A stretch of DNA of 64,000 nt from Betaproteobacteria bacterium SCN2 (GCA_008923285.1 WBSG01000005.1:62001-126000), one strand, 5' to 3'. Numbered from the stretch's first letter, positions 36,601 through 45,282 are shown. A program made the numbers and translations. Notes: generated from the letters alone by a model not told the origin.

Positions 36601-37059
36601 TCAGCCGCCAAAAGCGTTCTGGCGCCAGGCCTCGTACACCGCCACGCTCACCGCATTGGACAGATTCAGGCTGCGGCAGTCCGGCTGCATGGGCAGTTTC
36701 AGCCGCTGCGCGGCATCGAATTCATGCAAGATCTCGACAGGCAGGCCGCGGCTTTCCGGGCCGAACACCAGCACGTCGCCGGGCATGAAACTCGCCTCGG
36801 CATACAGTCGGCTGGCCTTGGTGGTAAAGGCAAACCAGTTGCCGCCCGCCAGCGCCGCGCGCACCGCCTGCCAGTTCTCGTGCACGCTGAGATCGGCCAG
36901 CTCGTGATAGTCGAGCCCCGAGCGGCGCACGGATTTTTCGTCCAGCGAAAAACCCAGCGGCCTGACCAGGTGCAGTCGGCTGCCGGTATTGGCGGCAAGA
37001 CGGATGATGTTGCCGGTATTACCGGGAATTTCCGGCTCAAAAAGAACAATGTGGAACAT
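36601..37059 (-). CDS. trmL: tRNA (cytidine/uridine-34-2'-O)-methyltransferase TrmL
   Basis: TrmL methylates the wobble ribose in tRNA-Leu species using S-adenosylmethionine. The 152-residue SpoU-family protein begins MFHIVLFEPEIPGNTGNIIRLAANTG and has the knot motifs LVFGPESRGLP and LPMQPDCRSLNLSNAVSVAVYE. Length is typical for the minimal family member. It converges with the 2OG oxygenase gene, three bases apart, and is divergent from gshA. Confidence 0.93.
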   Translation of the reverse strand: MFHIVLFEPEIPGNTGNIIRLAANTGSRLHLVRPLGFSLDEKSVRRSGLDYHELADLSVHENWQAVRAALAGGNWFAFTTKASRLYAEASFMPGDVLVFGPESRGLPVEILHEFDAAQRLKLPMQPDCRSLNLSNAVSVAVYEAWRQNAFGG

Positions 37060-37146
37060 GCGCTAGAGTTAGAATACCCGTCACCTTGAAGCCGAAAAGA
37101 ACGACACAAATGCGCGCCGCGCCTGCGCGTTCGCGAATCTGAAAAC

Positions 37147-38445
37147 ATGGTACCCCATCTGACCACCGCCCTCACCGGCCCGCTGCTGGAGCTGGAAAAG
37201 CGCATCATGGATGCGCAGCCGACCATCGAGTACTGGTTCCGCCAGCAGTGGAAGGAGCAGCGAGCGCCGTTCTACACCTCGGTGGACCTGCGCAATGCCG
37301 GCTTCAAGCTGGCGCCGGTCGACACCAACCTGTTTCCCGGCGGCTTCAACAACCTCAATCCCGACTTCATGGCGCTGTGCGTGCATGCGGCCATGGGCGC
37401 GGTCGAGCATATCTGCGTCAATGCGCAGAAACTACTGCTGATCCCCGAAAGCCACACGCGCAACACCTTCTACCTGCAGAACGTTGCGGTGCTGGCCAAC
37501 ATCCTGCGCCAGGCCGGCCTGATCGTGCGCATCGGCACGCTGATCCCGGAAATCACCGAGCCCGCCACGCTGGAACTGCCGGGCGGCGGCCGCCTCACCC
37601 TGGAGCCGCTGGTGCGCAAGGGGCGTCGCGTCGGCCTCAAGGACTTCGACCCCTGCGCGATTCTGCTCAACAACGACCTCTCCGGCGGCACCCCCGACAT
37701 CCTCAAGGACGTCGAGCAAACCATCATGCCGCCGCTGCATGCCGGCTGGGCCACGCGCAGAAAATCACAGCATTTCACTGCCTACCAGAACCTGGCGCGC
37801 GAGTTCTCCGAGCTCGTCGGCATCGACCCCTGGCTGATCGACCCGATGTTCGGGCGCTGCGGCAAGATCGACTTCAACGCACGCCAGGGCGAGGAATGCC
37901 TCGCCGGCAAGGTCAGCGACCTGCTCGAGGACATCAGCGACAAGTACCGCGAGTACGGCATCACCCAGGAGCCCTTCATCATCGTCAAGGCCGACGCCGG
38001 CACCTACGGCATGGGCATCATGACCGTGAAAGGCCCTGACGACGTCAAGGACCTCAACCGCAAGGCGCGCAACAAGATGTCGACCATCAAGGAAGGCGCG
38101 CCGGTCACCGAGGTGCTGATCCAGGAAGGCGTCTACACTTTCGAGAGCATCAACGGCGCGGTAGCCGAGCCGGTGGTGTACATGCTCGACCATTTCGTGG
38201 TCGGCGGCTTCTACCGCGTCCATACCGGGCGCGGCACGGACGAGAACCTCAACTCGCCCGGCATGCATTTCGTGCCGCTCGCCTTCGATTCCGCCTGCCA
38301 TCTGCCCGATCGTCGCCTCAACCCCGACGCCACCCCCAACCGCTTCTATGCCTACGGCGTGATTGCGCGCCTGGCCATGCTGGCCGCCAGCGTGGAGCTG
38401 GAGGAGATTCAAAAGGAAATAAATGGGCAATCGGCATCAAGTTGA
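37147..38445 (+). CDS. gshA: Glutamate--cysteine ligase (Acidithiobacillus-type)
   Basis: The first enzyme of glutathione synthesis, joining glutamate and cysteine with ATP. The 432-residue protein resembles the proteobacterial family represented by Acidithiobacillus and betaproteobacterial enzymes (TIGR02049), with segments FAPVDTNLFPGGFNNLNPDF-like and IIVKADAGTYGMGIMTVKGPDD, an ATP-binding region. It differs from the E. coli-type GshA and the plant-like type. It precedes gshB, separated by a 118-base gap that holds a hairpin repeat. Confidence 0.9.
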   Translation: MVPHLTTALTGPLLELEKRIMDAQPTIEYWFRQQWKEQRAPFYTSVDLRNAGFKLAPVDTNLFPGGFNNLNPDFMALCVHAAMGAVEHICVNAQKLLLIPESHTRNTFYLQNVAVLANILRQAGLIVRIGTLIPEITEPATLELPGGGRLTLEPLVRKGRRVGLKDFDPCAILLNNDLSGGTPDILKDVEQTIMPPLHAGWATRRKSQHFTAYQNLAREFSELVGIDPWLIDPMFGRCGKIDFNARQGEECLAGKVSDLLEDISDKYREYGITQEPFIIVKADAGTYGMGIMTVKGPDDVKDLNRKARNKMSTIKEGAPVTEVLIQEGVYTFESINGAVAEPVVYMLDHFVVGGFYRVHTGRGTDENLNSPGMHFVPLAFDSACHLPDRRLNPDATPNRFYAYGVIARLAMLAASVELEEIQKEINGQSASS

Positions 38446-38451
38446 AATCAT

Positions 38452-38517
38452 GAACAAAGAGGACAGGAGGAAAGGAGGAAAATCCAAGAAACTCTTGCCC
38501 TCTTGTCCTCCTTGTTC
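38452..38517. repeat. Hairpin repeat, GAGGACA type, copy 2
   Basis: A 66-base imperfect palindrome in the gshA-gshB gap. The left arm begins GAACAAAGAGGACAGGAGGA; the right arm ends CCTCCTTGTTC. The gene order suggests it lies inside the gshA-gshB transcript. It is built of the same roughly 9-nt GAGG-containing units as the copies at 15083, 39509 and 60185. Confidence 0.8.
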
Positions 38518-38563
38518 AAGCTTTATTCATAATGGAACCTGTCAGGCAGCAGGCTGAACACCC

Positions 38564-39508
38564 ATGGAAATCCTGTTCATCGTCGACCCGCCGGAAACCC
38601 TCAAGGAATACAAGGATTCTTCCATCGCCATGATGCGCGCAGCGCAGGGGCGCGGCCACGCCGTCTGGGTCTGCCAGCAGCGCGACCTGCACCTGTGGGA
38701 AGGCCGCGTGGTGGCCTTCGCCACGCAGGTCACGGTAAAACCGGGGGTGGACTGGTTCGGCGAAGCCGGCACGCGCGTGCGCCTGCTCACGGACTTCTCC
38801 GCCGTGCTGATGCGCAAGGACCCGCCGGTCGACCAGGACTACCTCGCCGCCACGCATCTGCTGGGCCTGGCCGAGGAGCACGGCGCGCGGGTATTCAACC
38901 GCCCCGCCGCCCTGCGCGACTGGAACGAGAAGCTGTCGATCTTTCGTTTCCCCCAGTTCATCGCGCCGACGCTGGTGAGTGCGCGCGCCGAACTGATCGA
39001 TGGTTTCCTCGCCGAGCACGGCGACATCATCGTCAAGCCGCTGCATGCCATGGGCGGACAGGGCGTGTTCCGCCTCAGCCCCGCCGACCCCAACCGCAAC
39101 GCCATCGTGGAAACGCTGACGGAACACGGCCGCCATGCCGTCATGGCGCAGCGCTACCTGCCCGAAATCAGCGAGGGCGACAAGCGCATCCTGCTGATCG
39201 ATGGCGAACCAGTGCCCTATGCCCTGGCACGCATCCCGCTGGCGGGCGAAACCCGCGGCAACCTTGCCGCCGGCGGCAGCGCGCGCGCCCAGCCGCTCAC
39301 CGAGCGTGACGAGGAAATCGCCCGCACCGTGGGCCGCGTCGTGCGCGAAGCCGGCCTGTTCCTGGTGGGGCTCGACGTGATCGGCGAGTGCCTCACCGAA
39401 GTCAACGTCACCAGCCCCACCTGCTTCGTCGAAATCGCCGAGCAGACCGGCTTTGATGTGGCCGATACATTCATTGCCACGCTGGAAACCTCCGTTGCCC
39501 AAGTTTGA
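38564..39508 (+). CDS. gshB: Glutathione synthetase
   Basis: GshB joins gamma-glutamylcysteine and glycine with ATP to make glutathione. The 314-residue ATP-grasp enzyme has the N-terminal VDPPETLKEYKDSS, the ATP-loop KPLHAMGGQGVFR and the metal-binding DVIGECLTEVNVTSPT near the C-terminus. It matches the E. coli family length. With gshA upstream it gives a complete glutathione pathway. Its stop codon lies just before the next hairpin repeat, and the apbE frame overlaps its 3' end. Confidence 0.96.
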   Translation: MEILFIVDPPETLKEYKDSSIAMMRAAQGRGHAVWVCQQRDLHLWEGRVVAFATQVTVKPGVDWFGEAGTRVRLLTDFSAVLMRKDPPVDQDYLAATHLLGLAEEHGARVFNRPAALRDWNEKLSIFRFPQFIAPTLVSARAELIDGFLAEHGDIIVKPLHAMGGQGVFRLSPADPNRNAIVETLTEHGRHAVMAQRYLPEISEGDKRILLIDGEPVPYALARIPLAGETRGNLAAGGSARAQPLTERDEEIARTVGRVVREAGLFLVGLDVIGECLTEVNVTSPTCFVEIAEQTGFDVADTFIATLETSVAQV

Positions 39509-40607
39509 ACAAAGAGGACAGGAGGACAAGAGGAGAAGCCCCAAAAAGGGGTCCTCCCGTCCTCCTGTCCTCTTTGTAAAAAGATTTTTCTGGCTGCTTG
39601 CGCTTGTGCTGCCGCTTGTCGCCTGCTCAAACAAGGACGACGTCTTTCGCCAGGAAAGCTTCGTCTTCGGCACGCGCGTGGAAATCAGCATCTACGGCGA
39701 AGAACCCGGCAAGGCCGAGGCCGCCGCGCAGGCGGTGCTGGCGCGCTTCGACGAGCTGCACCGCAAGCTGCATGCCTGGCAACCCTCCGACCTGGAGCGG
39801 CTGAATGCCGCGTTTGCCGCCGGCGCCAGGGCAGAAATCGACGCGGAACTCGCCGCCATCCTGCAGGACGCCCGCGACTACTCGCTGCAAAGCGGCGAGC
39901 TGTTCAATCCCGCCATCGGCAAGCTCATCCGCCTGTGGGGTTTCCATGCCGATCTGCCGCAATCGGCCGTACCCGGTGACGAGGCCATCGCCAGGGAAGT
40001 GCGGGCCGCGCCTTCCATGCGCGACGTACATGTCGAAAACGGCGCGGCCTGGAGCGACAACCCGGCGGTGCGCATCGACCTCGGCGGCTACGCCAAGGGC
40101 TACGCGCTCGACGGTGCGGCCGCGATTCTCAGACAGCGCGCAGTGCGCAATGCGCTGGTCAACATCGGCGGCAACGTCATGGCCCTGGGCATGCGCGGCG
40201 AACGGCCGTGGAAGGTCGGCATCCAGCATCCACGCACGGCCGGCGTCATCGCCAGCCTGGAACTGCACGATGGCGAAGCCATCGGCACCTCGGGCGACTA
40301 CCAGCGCTATTTCGAGGCGGGCGGGCGCCGCTACTGCCATCTCATCGACCCGCGCAGCGGCCGCCCCGCCGACGGCATGCAGGCCGTCACCGTGCTCGTG
40401 TCCGGCGAACATGCCGGCACCCGTTCCGACGTGCTGAGCAAACCCCTGTTCATTGCAGGGTCTGAGCGCCTGGCCGAGGCGGCGAGTCAAGCAAAACTTG
40501 CCGGGGTACTGGCTGTCTCAGCAGATGGCGAGGTCCTGGTAACGCCCGGATTGCAGCAGCGTCTGCAATGGGGCGAGCCCGGGCAAGCCTTCCGGCTGTT
40601 AAGATAA
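39456..40607 (+). CDS. apbE: FAD:protein FMN transferase ApbE (lipoprotein), start uncertain
   Basis: ApbE attaches FMN to threonine in electron-transfer subunits such as RnfG or NqrC, in the periplasm. The core has GTRVEISIYGEE, LGGYAKGYALDGAAAIL and GTSGDYQRYFEAGGRRYCHLIDPRSGRP, all typical. A lipobox LVAC with Cys57 suits a lipoprotein whose normal start would be about 16 residues before it, at the Val of VKRFFWLLALVLPL. That codon is GTA, not a start, and it lies at the end of a hairpin repeat. The only ATG is inside gshB, giving an odd 40-residue extension. The true start is unclear. Confidence 0.85.
   Translation: MWPIHSLPRWKPPLPKFEQRGQEDKRRSPKKGSSRPPVLFVKRFFWLLALVLPLVACSNKDDVFRQESFVFGTRVEISIYGEEPGKAEAAAQAVLARFDELHRKLHAWQPSDLERLNAAFAAGARAEIDAELAAILQDARDYSLQSGELFNPAIGKLIRLWGFHADLPQSAVPGDEAIAREVRAAPSMRDVHVENGAAWSDNPAVRIDLGGYAKGYALDGAAAILRQRAVRNALVNIGGNVMALGMRGERPWKVGIQHPRTAGVIASLELHDGEAIGTSGDYQRYFEAGGRRYCHLIDPRSGRPADGMQAVTVLVSGEHAGTRSDVLSKPLFIAGSERLAEAASQAKLAGVLAVSADGEVLVTPGLQQRLQWGEPGQAFRLLR
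39509..39577. repeat. Hairpin repeat, GAGGACA type, copy 3 (most perfect)
   Basis: Arms of 19 bases match exactly: ACAAAGAGGACAGGAGGAC at 39509-39527 and its complement at 39559-39577. The inner part also pairs partly (CCCCAAAAAGGGG). It starts right after the gshB stop and ends two bases into the codon where the apbE start would be expected. Confidence 0.9.
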
Positions 40608-40644
40608 TCCCTGCAAGCAACACTTTTTCGAAGAAGAATTCATC

Positions 40645-41058
40645 ATGATTGGCGTACTGCTCGTAACCCACGGTCCGCTCGGTGAGAACCTCATCGATGC
40701 CGCCGTACATGTACTCGGCTCCAGGCCGCAGTTGCTGGAAGCGCTGGATGTTTCCTCGCGCGCCGAACCCAGGGAGGTCGAAGCCATGATCACGCTGCGC
40801 ATGCAGTCGCTCGACAAGGGCGACGGCGTGCTGGTGCTGACCGATGTCTACGGCGCCACGCCGAGCAACTGCATGTGCCGTGCCCTGGCGCCCGGCCATG
40901 CCGCCGGCGTTTCCGGCGTCAACCTGCCGATGCTGCTGAAGATGCTCAACTACCGCGACCTGCCGCTGGATCAGCTCGCCGCCAAGGCGGCCCTTGGCGG
41001 CCAGGAAGGCATTTCCATCATTTCCCAGGACATGTGCGATGCAGCAGCAGGACATTGA
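40645..41058 (+). CDS. PTS system EIIA component (mannose-type)
   Basis: A 137-residue EIIA of the mannose/fructose superfamily. The phosphorylated histidine is His9 in LLVTHGPLGENL. The remainder (VLVLTDVYGATPSN, GVNLPMLLKMLNYR) fits the family. It precedes ptsH, which it overlaps by 20 bases, and ptsI. No IIB, IIC or IID permease gene is present here, so this set probably regulates metabolism or signalling rather than sugar uptake. Confidence 0.9.
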   Translation: MIGVLLVTHGPLGENLIDAAVHVLGSRPQLLEALDVSSRAEPREVEAMITLRMQSLDKGDGVLVLTDVYGATPSNCMCRALAPGHAAGVSGVNLPMLLKMLNYRDLPLDQLAAKAALGGQEGISIISQDMCDAAAGH

Positions 41059-41308
41059 AGTCACCAACAAACTCGGCCTGCATGCGCGCGCCTCGGCCAA
41101 GCTCACGCAGCTCGCCTCCCGCTTCAAGAGCGACGTGCACCTTTCGCGCAACGGCCGTCGCGTCAACGCCAAGAGCATCATGGGCGTGATGATGCTGGCC
41201 GCGGCCAAGGGCACGACCGTGACCCTGGAAACCGACGGCCCCGACGAAGGCGAGGCGCTGAGCGCGATCAGCGCATTGTTTGCCGACAAGTTCGGCGAGG
41301 GCGAATGA
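41039..41308 (+). CDS. ptsH: Phosphocarrier protein HPr
   Basis: HPr passes phosphate from EI to EIIA. The 89-residue protein has the active His15 in GLHARASAKL and the regulatory-site region NAKSIMGVMMLAA, where Ser46 would be the HPr kinase target. The start at 41039 lies within the EIIA gene (20-base overlap), and the stop is 14 bases before the ptsI ATG. Confidence 0.95.
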   Translation: MQQQDIEVTNKLGLHARASAKLTQLASRFKSDVHLSRNGRRVNAKSIMGVMMLAAAKGTTVTLETDGPDEGEALSAISALFADKFGEGE

Positions 41309-41321
41309 GGATGGCGCGCGC

Positions 41322-43043
41322 ATGAGTTTCACCCTACACGGCATCGGCGCCTCTTCCGGCATCGCCATCGGCCGCGCTCACCTCGCCACCCCCTCGCGCG
41401 TGGAAGTGGCGCACTACGTGCTGCCGGAACACCTGATCGACTCCGAACTCGAGCGCTTCGAAAATGCCGTCGAGCAGACGCGCGAGGAACTGCGCATCGT
41501 GCGCTCGCAGATTCCTGCGCACGCGCCGGCCGAGCTGCCCGCCTTCCTCGACATGCACCTCCTGATCCTCGACGACAACATGATCGACGAGGAGCCCAAG
41601 CGCCTGATCCGCGAACAGCGCTGCAACGCCGAGTGGGCGCTGACCCAGCAGATGGAAGCGCTGGTGGCGCGCTTCAACGAGATCGAGGACCCCTACCTGC
41701 GCTCGCGCCAGGAAGACGTGGTGCAGGTGGTGCAGCGCGTGCTGAAGACCCTGGTCGGCCACCCCGGCACGGCGGTGCCGCAGACCGAGGAAGAGGAATG
41801 CGTGCTGGTGGCGCACGAGCTGACGCCGGCGGACATGATCCTGTTCAAGAACACCAAGTTCGCCGCTTTCATCACCGACCTCGGCGGCGCCACTTCGCAT
41901 ACCGCCATTCTCGCGCGCAGCCTCGCCATCCCGTCGGTAATGGCCCTGCACCAGGCACGCAGCCTCATCCGCGACCACGAGTGGCTGATCGTCGACGGCC
42001 GCGAAGGCGTGGTCATCGTCGACCCCGACGAAACGGTGCTGGAGGAGTACCGCGCCAAGCAGGCCAAATGGCGGCAGGCCACCGAAAAGCTCAAGAAGCT
42101 CAAGTCCAGCCGCGCCGTCACGCTCGACGGCACTACCGTCGAAATCTATGCCAACATCGAACTGCAGGACGACATGCCTGCGGTGAAGGAAGCCGGCGCC
42201 CAGGGCATCGGCCTGTTCCGCAGCGAGTTCCTGTTCCTCAACCGCGACGACCTGCCCACCGAGGAAGAACAGTTCGAAGCCTACCGCGCCGTGGTCGCGG
42301 CCATGGACGGCAAGCCCGTCACCATCCGCACCCTCGACCTGGGTGCGGACAAGCAGGCACCCTGGGGCCACACCGTGGCCGACAATCCCGCGCTGGGCCT
42401 GCGCGCCATCCGCCTGTGCCTGGCCGAGCCCAAGCTGTTCGAAACCCAGTTGCGCGCCATCCTGCGCGCGTCGGCCCACGGCAAGGCCCGCATTCTCCTG
42501 CCCATGCTGGGCAACTTCAGCGAGCTGCGCACCACGCTGCAGATGATCGATGGCGTCAAGAAGGACCTGCGCGCGCAGCAAATCAAATTTGACGACGGCA
42601 TTGAGGTCGGCGGCATGATCGAAGTGCCGGCCGCCGCCCTGCTCGCCGACCATTTCGCCAGGCACCTGGACTTCATGTCGATCGGCACCAACGACCTCAT
42701 CCAGTACACGCTGGCCATCGACCGCGCCGACGACGCCGTGGCGCACCTGTACGACCCGCTGCATCCGGCGGTGCTCCACCTCATCCAGCACACCATCAAG
42801 TGCGGCAACAAGGCCGGCAAGCCGGTGGCGGTGTGCGGCGAGATGGCGGGTGACCCGCGCCTCACCCGCCTGCTGCTGGGCCTCGGCCTGCGCCACTTTT
42901 CCATGCAGCCGGCCAGCATCCTCGCCGTCAAGCAGCAGGTCATGCGCAGCATGATCAGCGAAGTCACCGAGTTTGCCCAGCGCATGGCGAAGAACACCGA
43001 CCCGGACAAGACCGCCAGCCTGCTCGACAAGCTCAACGCCTGA
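41322..43043 (+). CDS. ptsI: PTS enzyme I
   Basis: EI autophosphorylates with phosphoenolpyruvate and passes phosphate to HPr. The 573-residue protein has the active-site region GGATSHTAILARSLAIPSV (His near 190), the PEP-binding domain with GIGLFRSEFLFL, and the C-terminal signature DFMSIGTNDLIQYTLAIDRAD. The ATG at 41322 gives the typical N-terminus FTLHGIGASSGIAIG. It completes the three-gene PTS. Confidence 0.96.
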   Translation: MSFTLHGIGASSGIAIGRAHLATPSRVEVAHYVLPEHLIDSELERFENAVEQTREELRIVRSQIPAHAPAELPAFLDMHLLILDDNMIDEEPKRLIREQRCNAEWALTQQMEALVARFNEIEDPYLRSRQEDVVQVVQRVLKTLVGHPGTAVPQTEEEECVLVAHELTPADMILFKNTKFAAFITDLGGATSHTAILARSLAIPSVMALHQARSLIRDHEWLIVDGREGVVIVDPDETVLEEYRAKQAKWRQATEKLKKLKSSRAVTLDGTTVEIYANIELQDDMPAVKEAGAQGIGLFRSEFLFLNRDDLPTEEEQFEAYRAVVAAMDGKPVTIRTLDLGADKQAPWGHTVADNPALGLRAIRLCLAEPKLFETQLRAILRASAHGKARILLPMLGNFSELRTTLQMIDGVKKDLRAQQIKFDDGIEVGGMIEVPAAALLADHFARHLDFMSIGTNDLIQYTLAIDRADDAVAHLYDPLHPAVLHLIQHTIKCGNKAGKPVAVCGEMAGDPRLTRLLLGLGLRHFSMQPASILAVKQQVMRSMISEVTEFAQRMAKNTDPDKTASLLDKLNA

Positions 43044-43049
43044 AAAAAC

Positions 43050-43172
43050 TTAAGCACGGGGGCACGGGAGGCACGGGGGAAGGTGCAAATCAATAAAGCG
43101 GGAATTTGGTAATACGGGCTGAAATACAGTGGACACAAATAATATTGGGCTTCCCTGTGCCTCCGTGGTTAA
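43050..43172. repeat. Hairpin repeat, GGCACGG type
   Basis: The left arm TTAAGCACGGGGGCACGGGA (43050-43069, continuing to about 43083) pairs with the right arm ending GTGCCTCCGTGGTTAA at 43172, across a loop of about 66 bases. The left arm holds three roughly 8-9-nt GCACGGGGG units. It lies between ptsI and the AlkA-like gene. Architecture resembles the GAGGACA-type hairpins, with another sequence. Confidence 0.7.
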
Positions 43173-43187
43173 CCAGCATTTTTCGGA

Positions 43188-43805
43188 ATGAAAAAGCCGG
43201 ACTACTGGCAACAAGCCTGCCGTGCGCTGTCGCGCGCCGACCCGGTCATGGCGCAGCTCATCCGCGCCTATCCCGATGTCGCGCTGAAAAGCCGCGGCAA
43301 CGCCTTCGAGACCCTGCTGCGCGCCATCGTCGGCCAGCAGATCTCGGTCAAGGCCGCCGATGCCGTGTGGGCGAGAGTATGCGCCGCCACGCCCCTGCAG
43401 CCCGAAGTCATCGCCGCTCTGGACATTGAGGATTTGCGCACCTGCGGCCTGTCGCGCATGAAGGCCGGCTACGCCATCGACCTCGCATCGCACTTCGCCC
43501 AAGGCCGCATCAAGCCGCGGCGCTGGGCACGCATGGACGACGAAGCCATCATCGCTGAACTGGTCGACGTGCGCGGCATCGGCCGCTGGACCGCCGAGAT
43601 GTTCCTGATCTTCCATCTCTTGCGCCCCAACGTCTGGCCGGTGGACGACCTCGGCCTCTTAAAGGCAATCAGCTTGCACTATCGAGACGGAGAAAAAATC
43701 AGCCCCAAAGGGGCGCGGGAGATCGGCGAAGCCTGGCAACCCTGGCGCACCGTCGCCACCTGGTATCTGTGGCGCAGCCTGGACCCGATTGCGGTAGAGT
43801 ACTGA
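43188..43805 (+). CDS. AlkA-like DNA-3-methyladenine glycosylase
   Basis: A 205-residue HhH-GPD base-excision glycosylase. It has the helix-hairpin-helix VDVRGIGRWTAEMFLIFHL followed by the catalytic Asp in WPVDDLGLLKAI. The domain order and short length fit the AlkA/Mag branch, which removes N3-methyladenine and related alkylated bases; no iron-sulfur cluster is present. The nearby ogt gene gives another alkylation-repair activity, though they are 30 kb apart. The ATG at 43188 is the first after the repeat. Confidence 0.9.
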   Translation: MKKPDYWQQACRALSRADPVMAQLIRAYPDVALKSRGNAFETLLRAIVGQQISVKAADAVWARVCAATPLQPEVIAALDIEDLRTCGLSRMKAGYAIDLASHFAQGRIKPRRWARMDDEAIIAELVDVRGIGRWTAEMFLIFHLLRPNVWPVDDLGLLKAISLHYRDGEKISPKGAREIGEAWQPWRTVATWYLWRSLDPIAVEY

Positions 43806-43905
43806 CATGCCTCCCCTCACGCCTCGGTCCAATGCCTGCGTTCCTGCATGTAGCCTCGTGCTGCCTGTCGCCGCACTCCGCTAGAACTGCCAGAAACTGC
43901 ACGCC

Positions 43906-45252
43906 ATGGGACTGCTGAGATTGTCGGAACTGATGGGTGCACTGAGCCACGCCCTGGACATCACGGAAGGCCAGCCGGAAGGGCATTGCGTTCGCTGCTG
44001 CTGGATCGGCATGAACATCGCCCAGCGGCTTGGCCTGTCCGAAGCGCAAAGCTGGGAGCTGTACTACACCCTGCTGCTCAAAGACCTGGGCTGCAGCAGC
44101 AATGCCGCAAGAATCTGCGAGCTCTATGCCACCGACGACCTTGCCTTCAAGCGCGACTTCAAGTGGGTGGACGGCAGCCTGCCGCAGGTCCTGCGCTTTG
44201 TCCTGCAGCACACCGGCACATCGGCCGAACTGAGCGGACGTCTCAAGGCCCTGCTGGGAATTCTTTCCAATGGCGACCGGATCGCCAACGAACTGATCCA
44301 GACGCGATGCACGCGCGGCGCCGACATCGCCCGCCAGCTGCGCTTTCCCGAAGGCGTTGCGCAAGGCATACATTCGCTCGACGAGCACTGGGACGGCAGC
44401 GGCAGGCCGCAGGGACTGGCGCGTGGCGACATCCCGCTTTATTCACGCATCGCGCTGCTGGCCCAGGTGGTCGATGTTTTTCATTGCGCCGAAGGCCGCC
44501 ACGCAGCCGAAGCCGAAATCCGCAAGCGCCGCGGCGGCTGGTTCGACCCCGAGCTGGCCGATGCCTTCTTCTCGTCAGCCGCAACCCCGGGATTCTGGAA
44601 GGCGCTGCAAGCGCCGGGACCGGAGCAGAAAGTGTTCTCCATGGAACCGGGAAACCATGAAAGAGTGGTGGATGAGGACTACCTCGACGACATCGCCGAG
44701 GCATTCGGGCAGGTAGTGGATGCGAAAAGCCCCTACACCGCGGGCCACAGCACCCGTGTCGCGCTATACACCGCGCTGCTGGGCGAATCCCTCGACATAC
44801 ACTCTGCCCGCCGACGCTGGCTCAGGCGTGGCGCACTGCTGCACGATGTCGGCAAGCTGGGGGTCAGCAACTCGATTCTGGACAAGCCCGGCAAACTGGA
44901 TGAGAACGAGTGGGAACTGGTGAAGCGGCATGCCGCCTACACGGGCACGATCCTCGGGCGGATCGGCATATTCGACGAACTGGCCCGCGTTTCCAGCGCC
45001 CACCACGAGCGCCTGGACGGCGGAGGCTATCCCCTTGGCCTCAAATCTCACGAAATCACTCTTGAAACCCGCATCATCACGACAGCCGACATCTTCGACG
45101 CGATCACCGCCGAGCGCCCCTATCGCAGCGCCGTACCCGTCGAGAAAACCCTGCACATCATGGCCGAGCATGTCGGAACGGCCATTGACCCGCAGTGCTT
45201 CGATCATCTGTGCACGCTGGTTCGCGTGCACGCTGAATTGTTTCCGGATTAG
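43906..45252 (+). CDS. Tandem HD-GYP domain protein
   Basis: A 448-residue protein with two HD/HD-GYP-like halves. The second half is canonical, with GHSTRVALYTALLG, LLHDVGKLGVSNSILDKPGKL and HHERLDGGGYPLGL, so it probably hydrolyses cyclic di-GMP. In the first half the HD motif reads LLKDLGCS, losing the His, and GYP is HWDGSGRPQGL, so that half is degenerate and may be regulatory. No receiver domain or membrane helix is seen. It converges with the DUF302 gene. Confidence 0.9.
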   Translation: MGLLRLSELMGALSHALDITEGQPEGHCVRCCWIGMNIAQRLGLSEAQSWELYYTLLLKDLGCSSNAARICELYATDDLAFKRDFKWVDGSLPQVLRFVLQHTGTSAELSGRLKALLGILSNGDRIANELIQTRCTRGADIARQLRFPEGVAQGIHSLDEHWDGSGRPQGLARGDIPLYSRIALLAQVVDVFHCAEGRHAAEAEIRKRRGGWFDPELADAFFSSAATPGFWKALQAPGPEQKVFSMEPGNHERVVDEDYLDDIAEAFGQVVDAKSPYTAGHSTRVALYTALLGESLDIHSARRRWLRRGALLHDVGKLGVSNSILDKPGKLDENEWELVKRHAAYTGTILGRIGIFDELARVSSAHHERLDGGGYPLGLKSHEITLETRIITTADIFDAITAERPYRSAVPVEKTLHIMAEHVGTAIDPQCFDHLCTLVRVHAELFPD

Positions 45253-45282
45253 CGGGCGCAGCGTCCGGCCTTCCGGTTCGAC

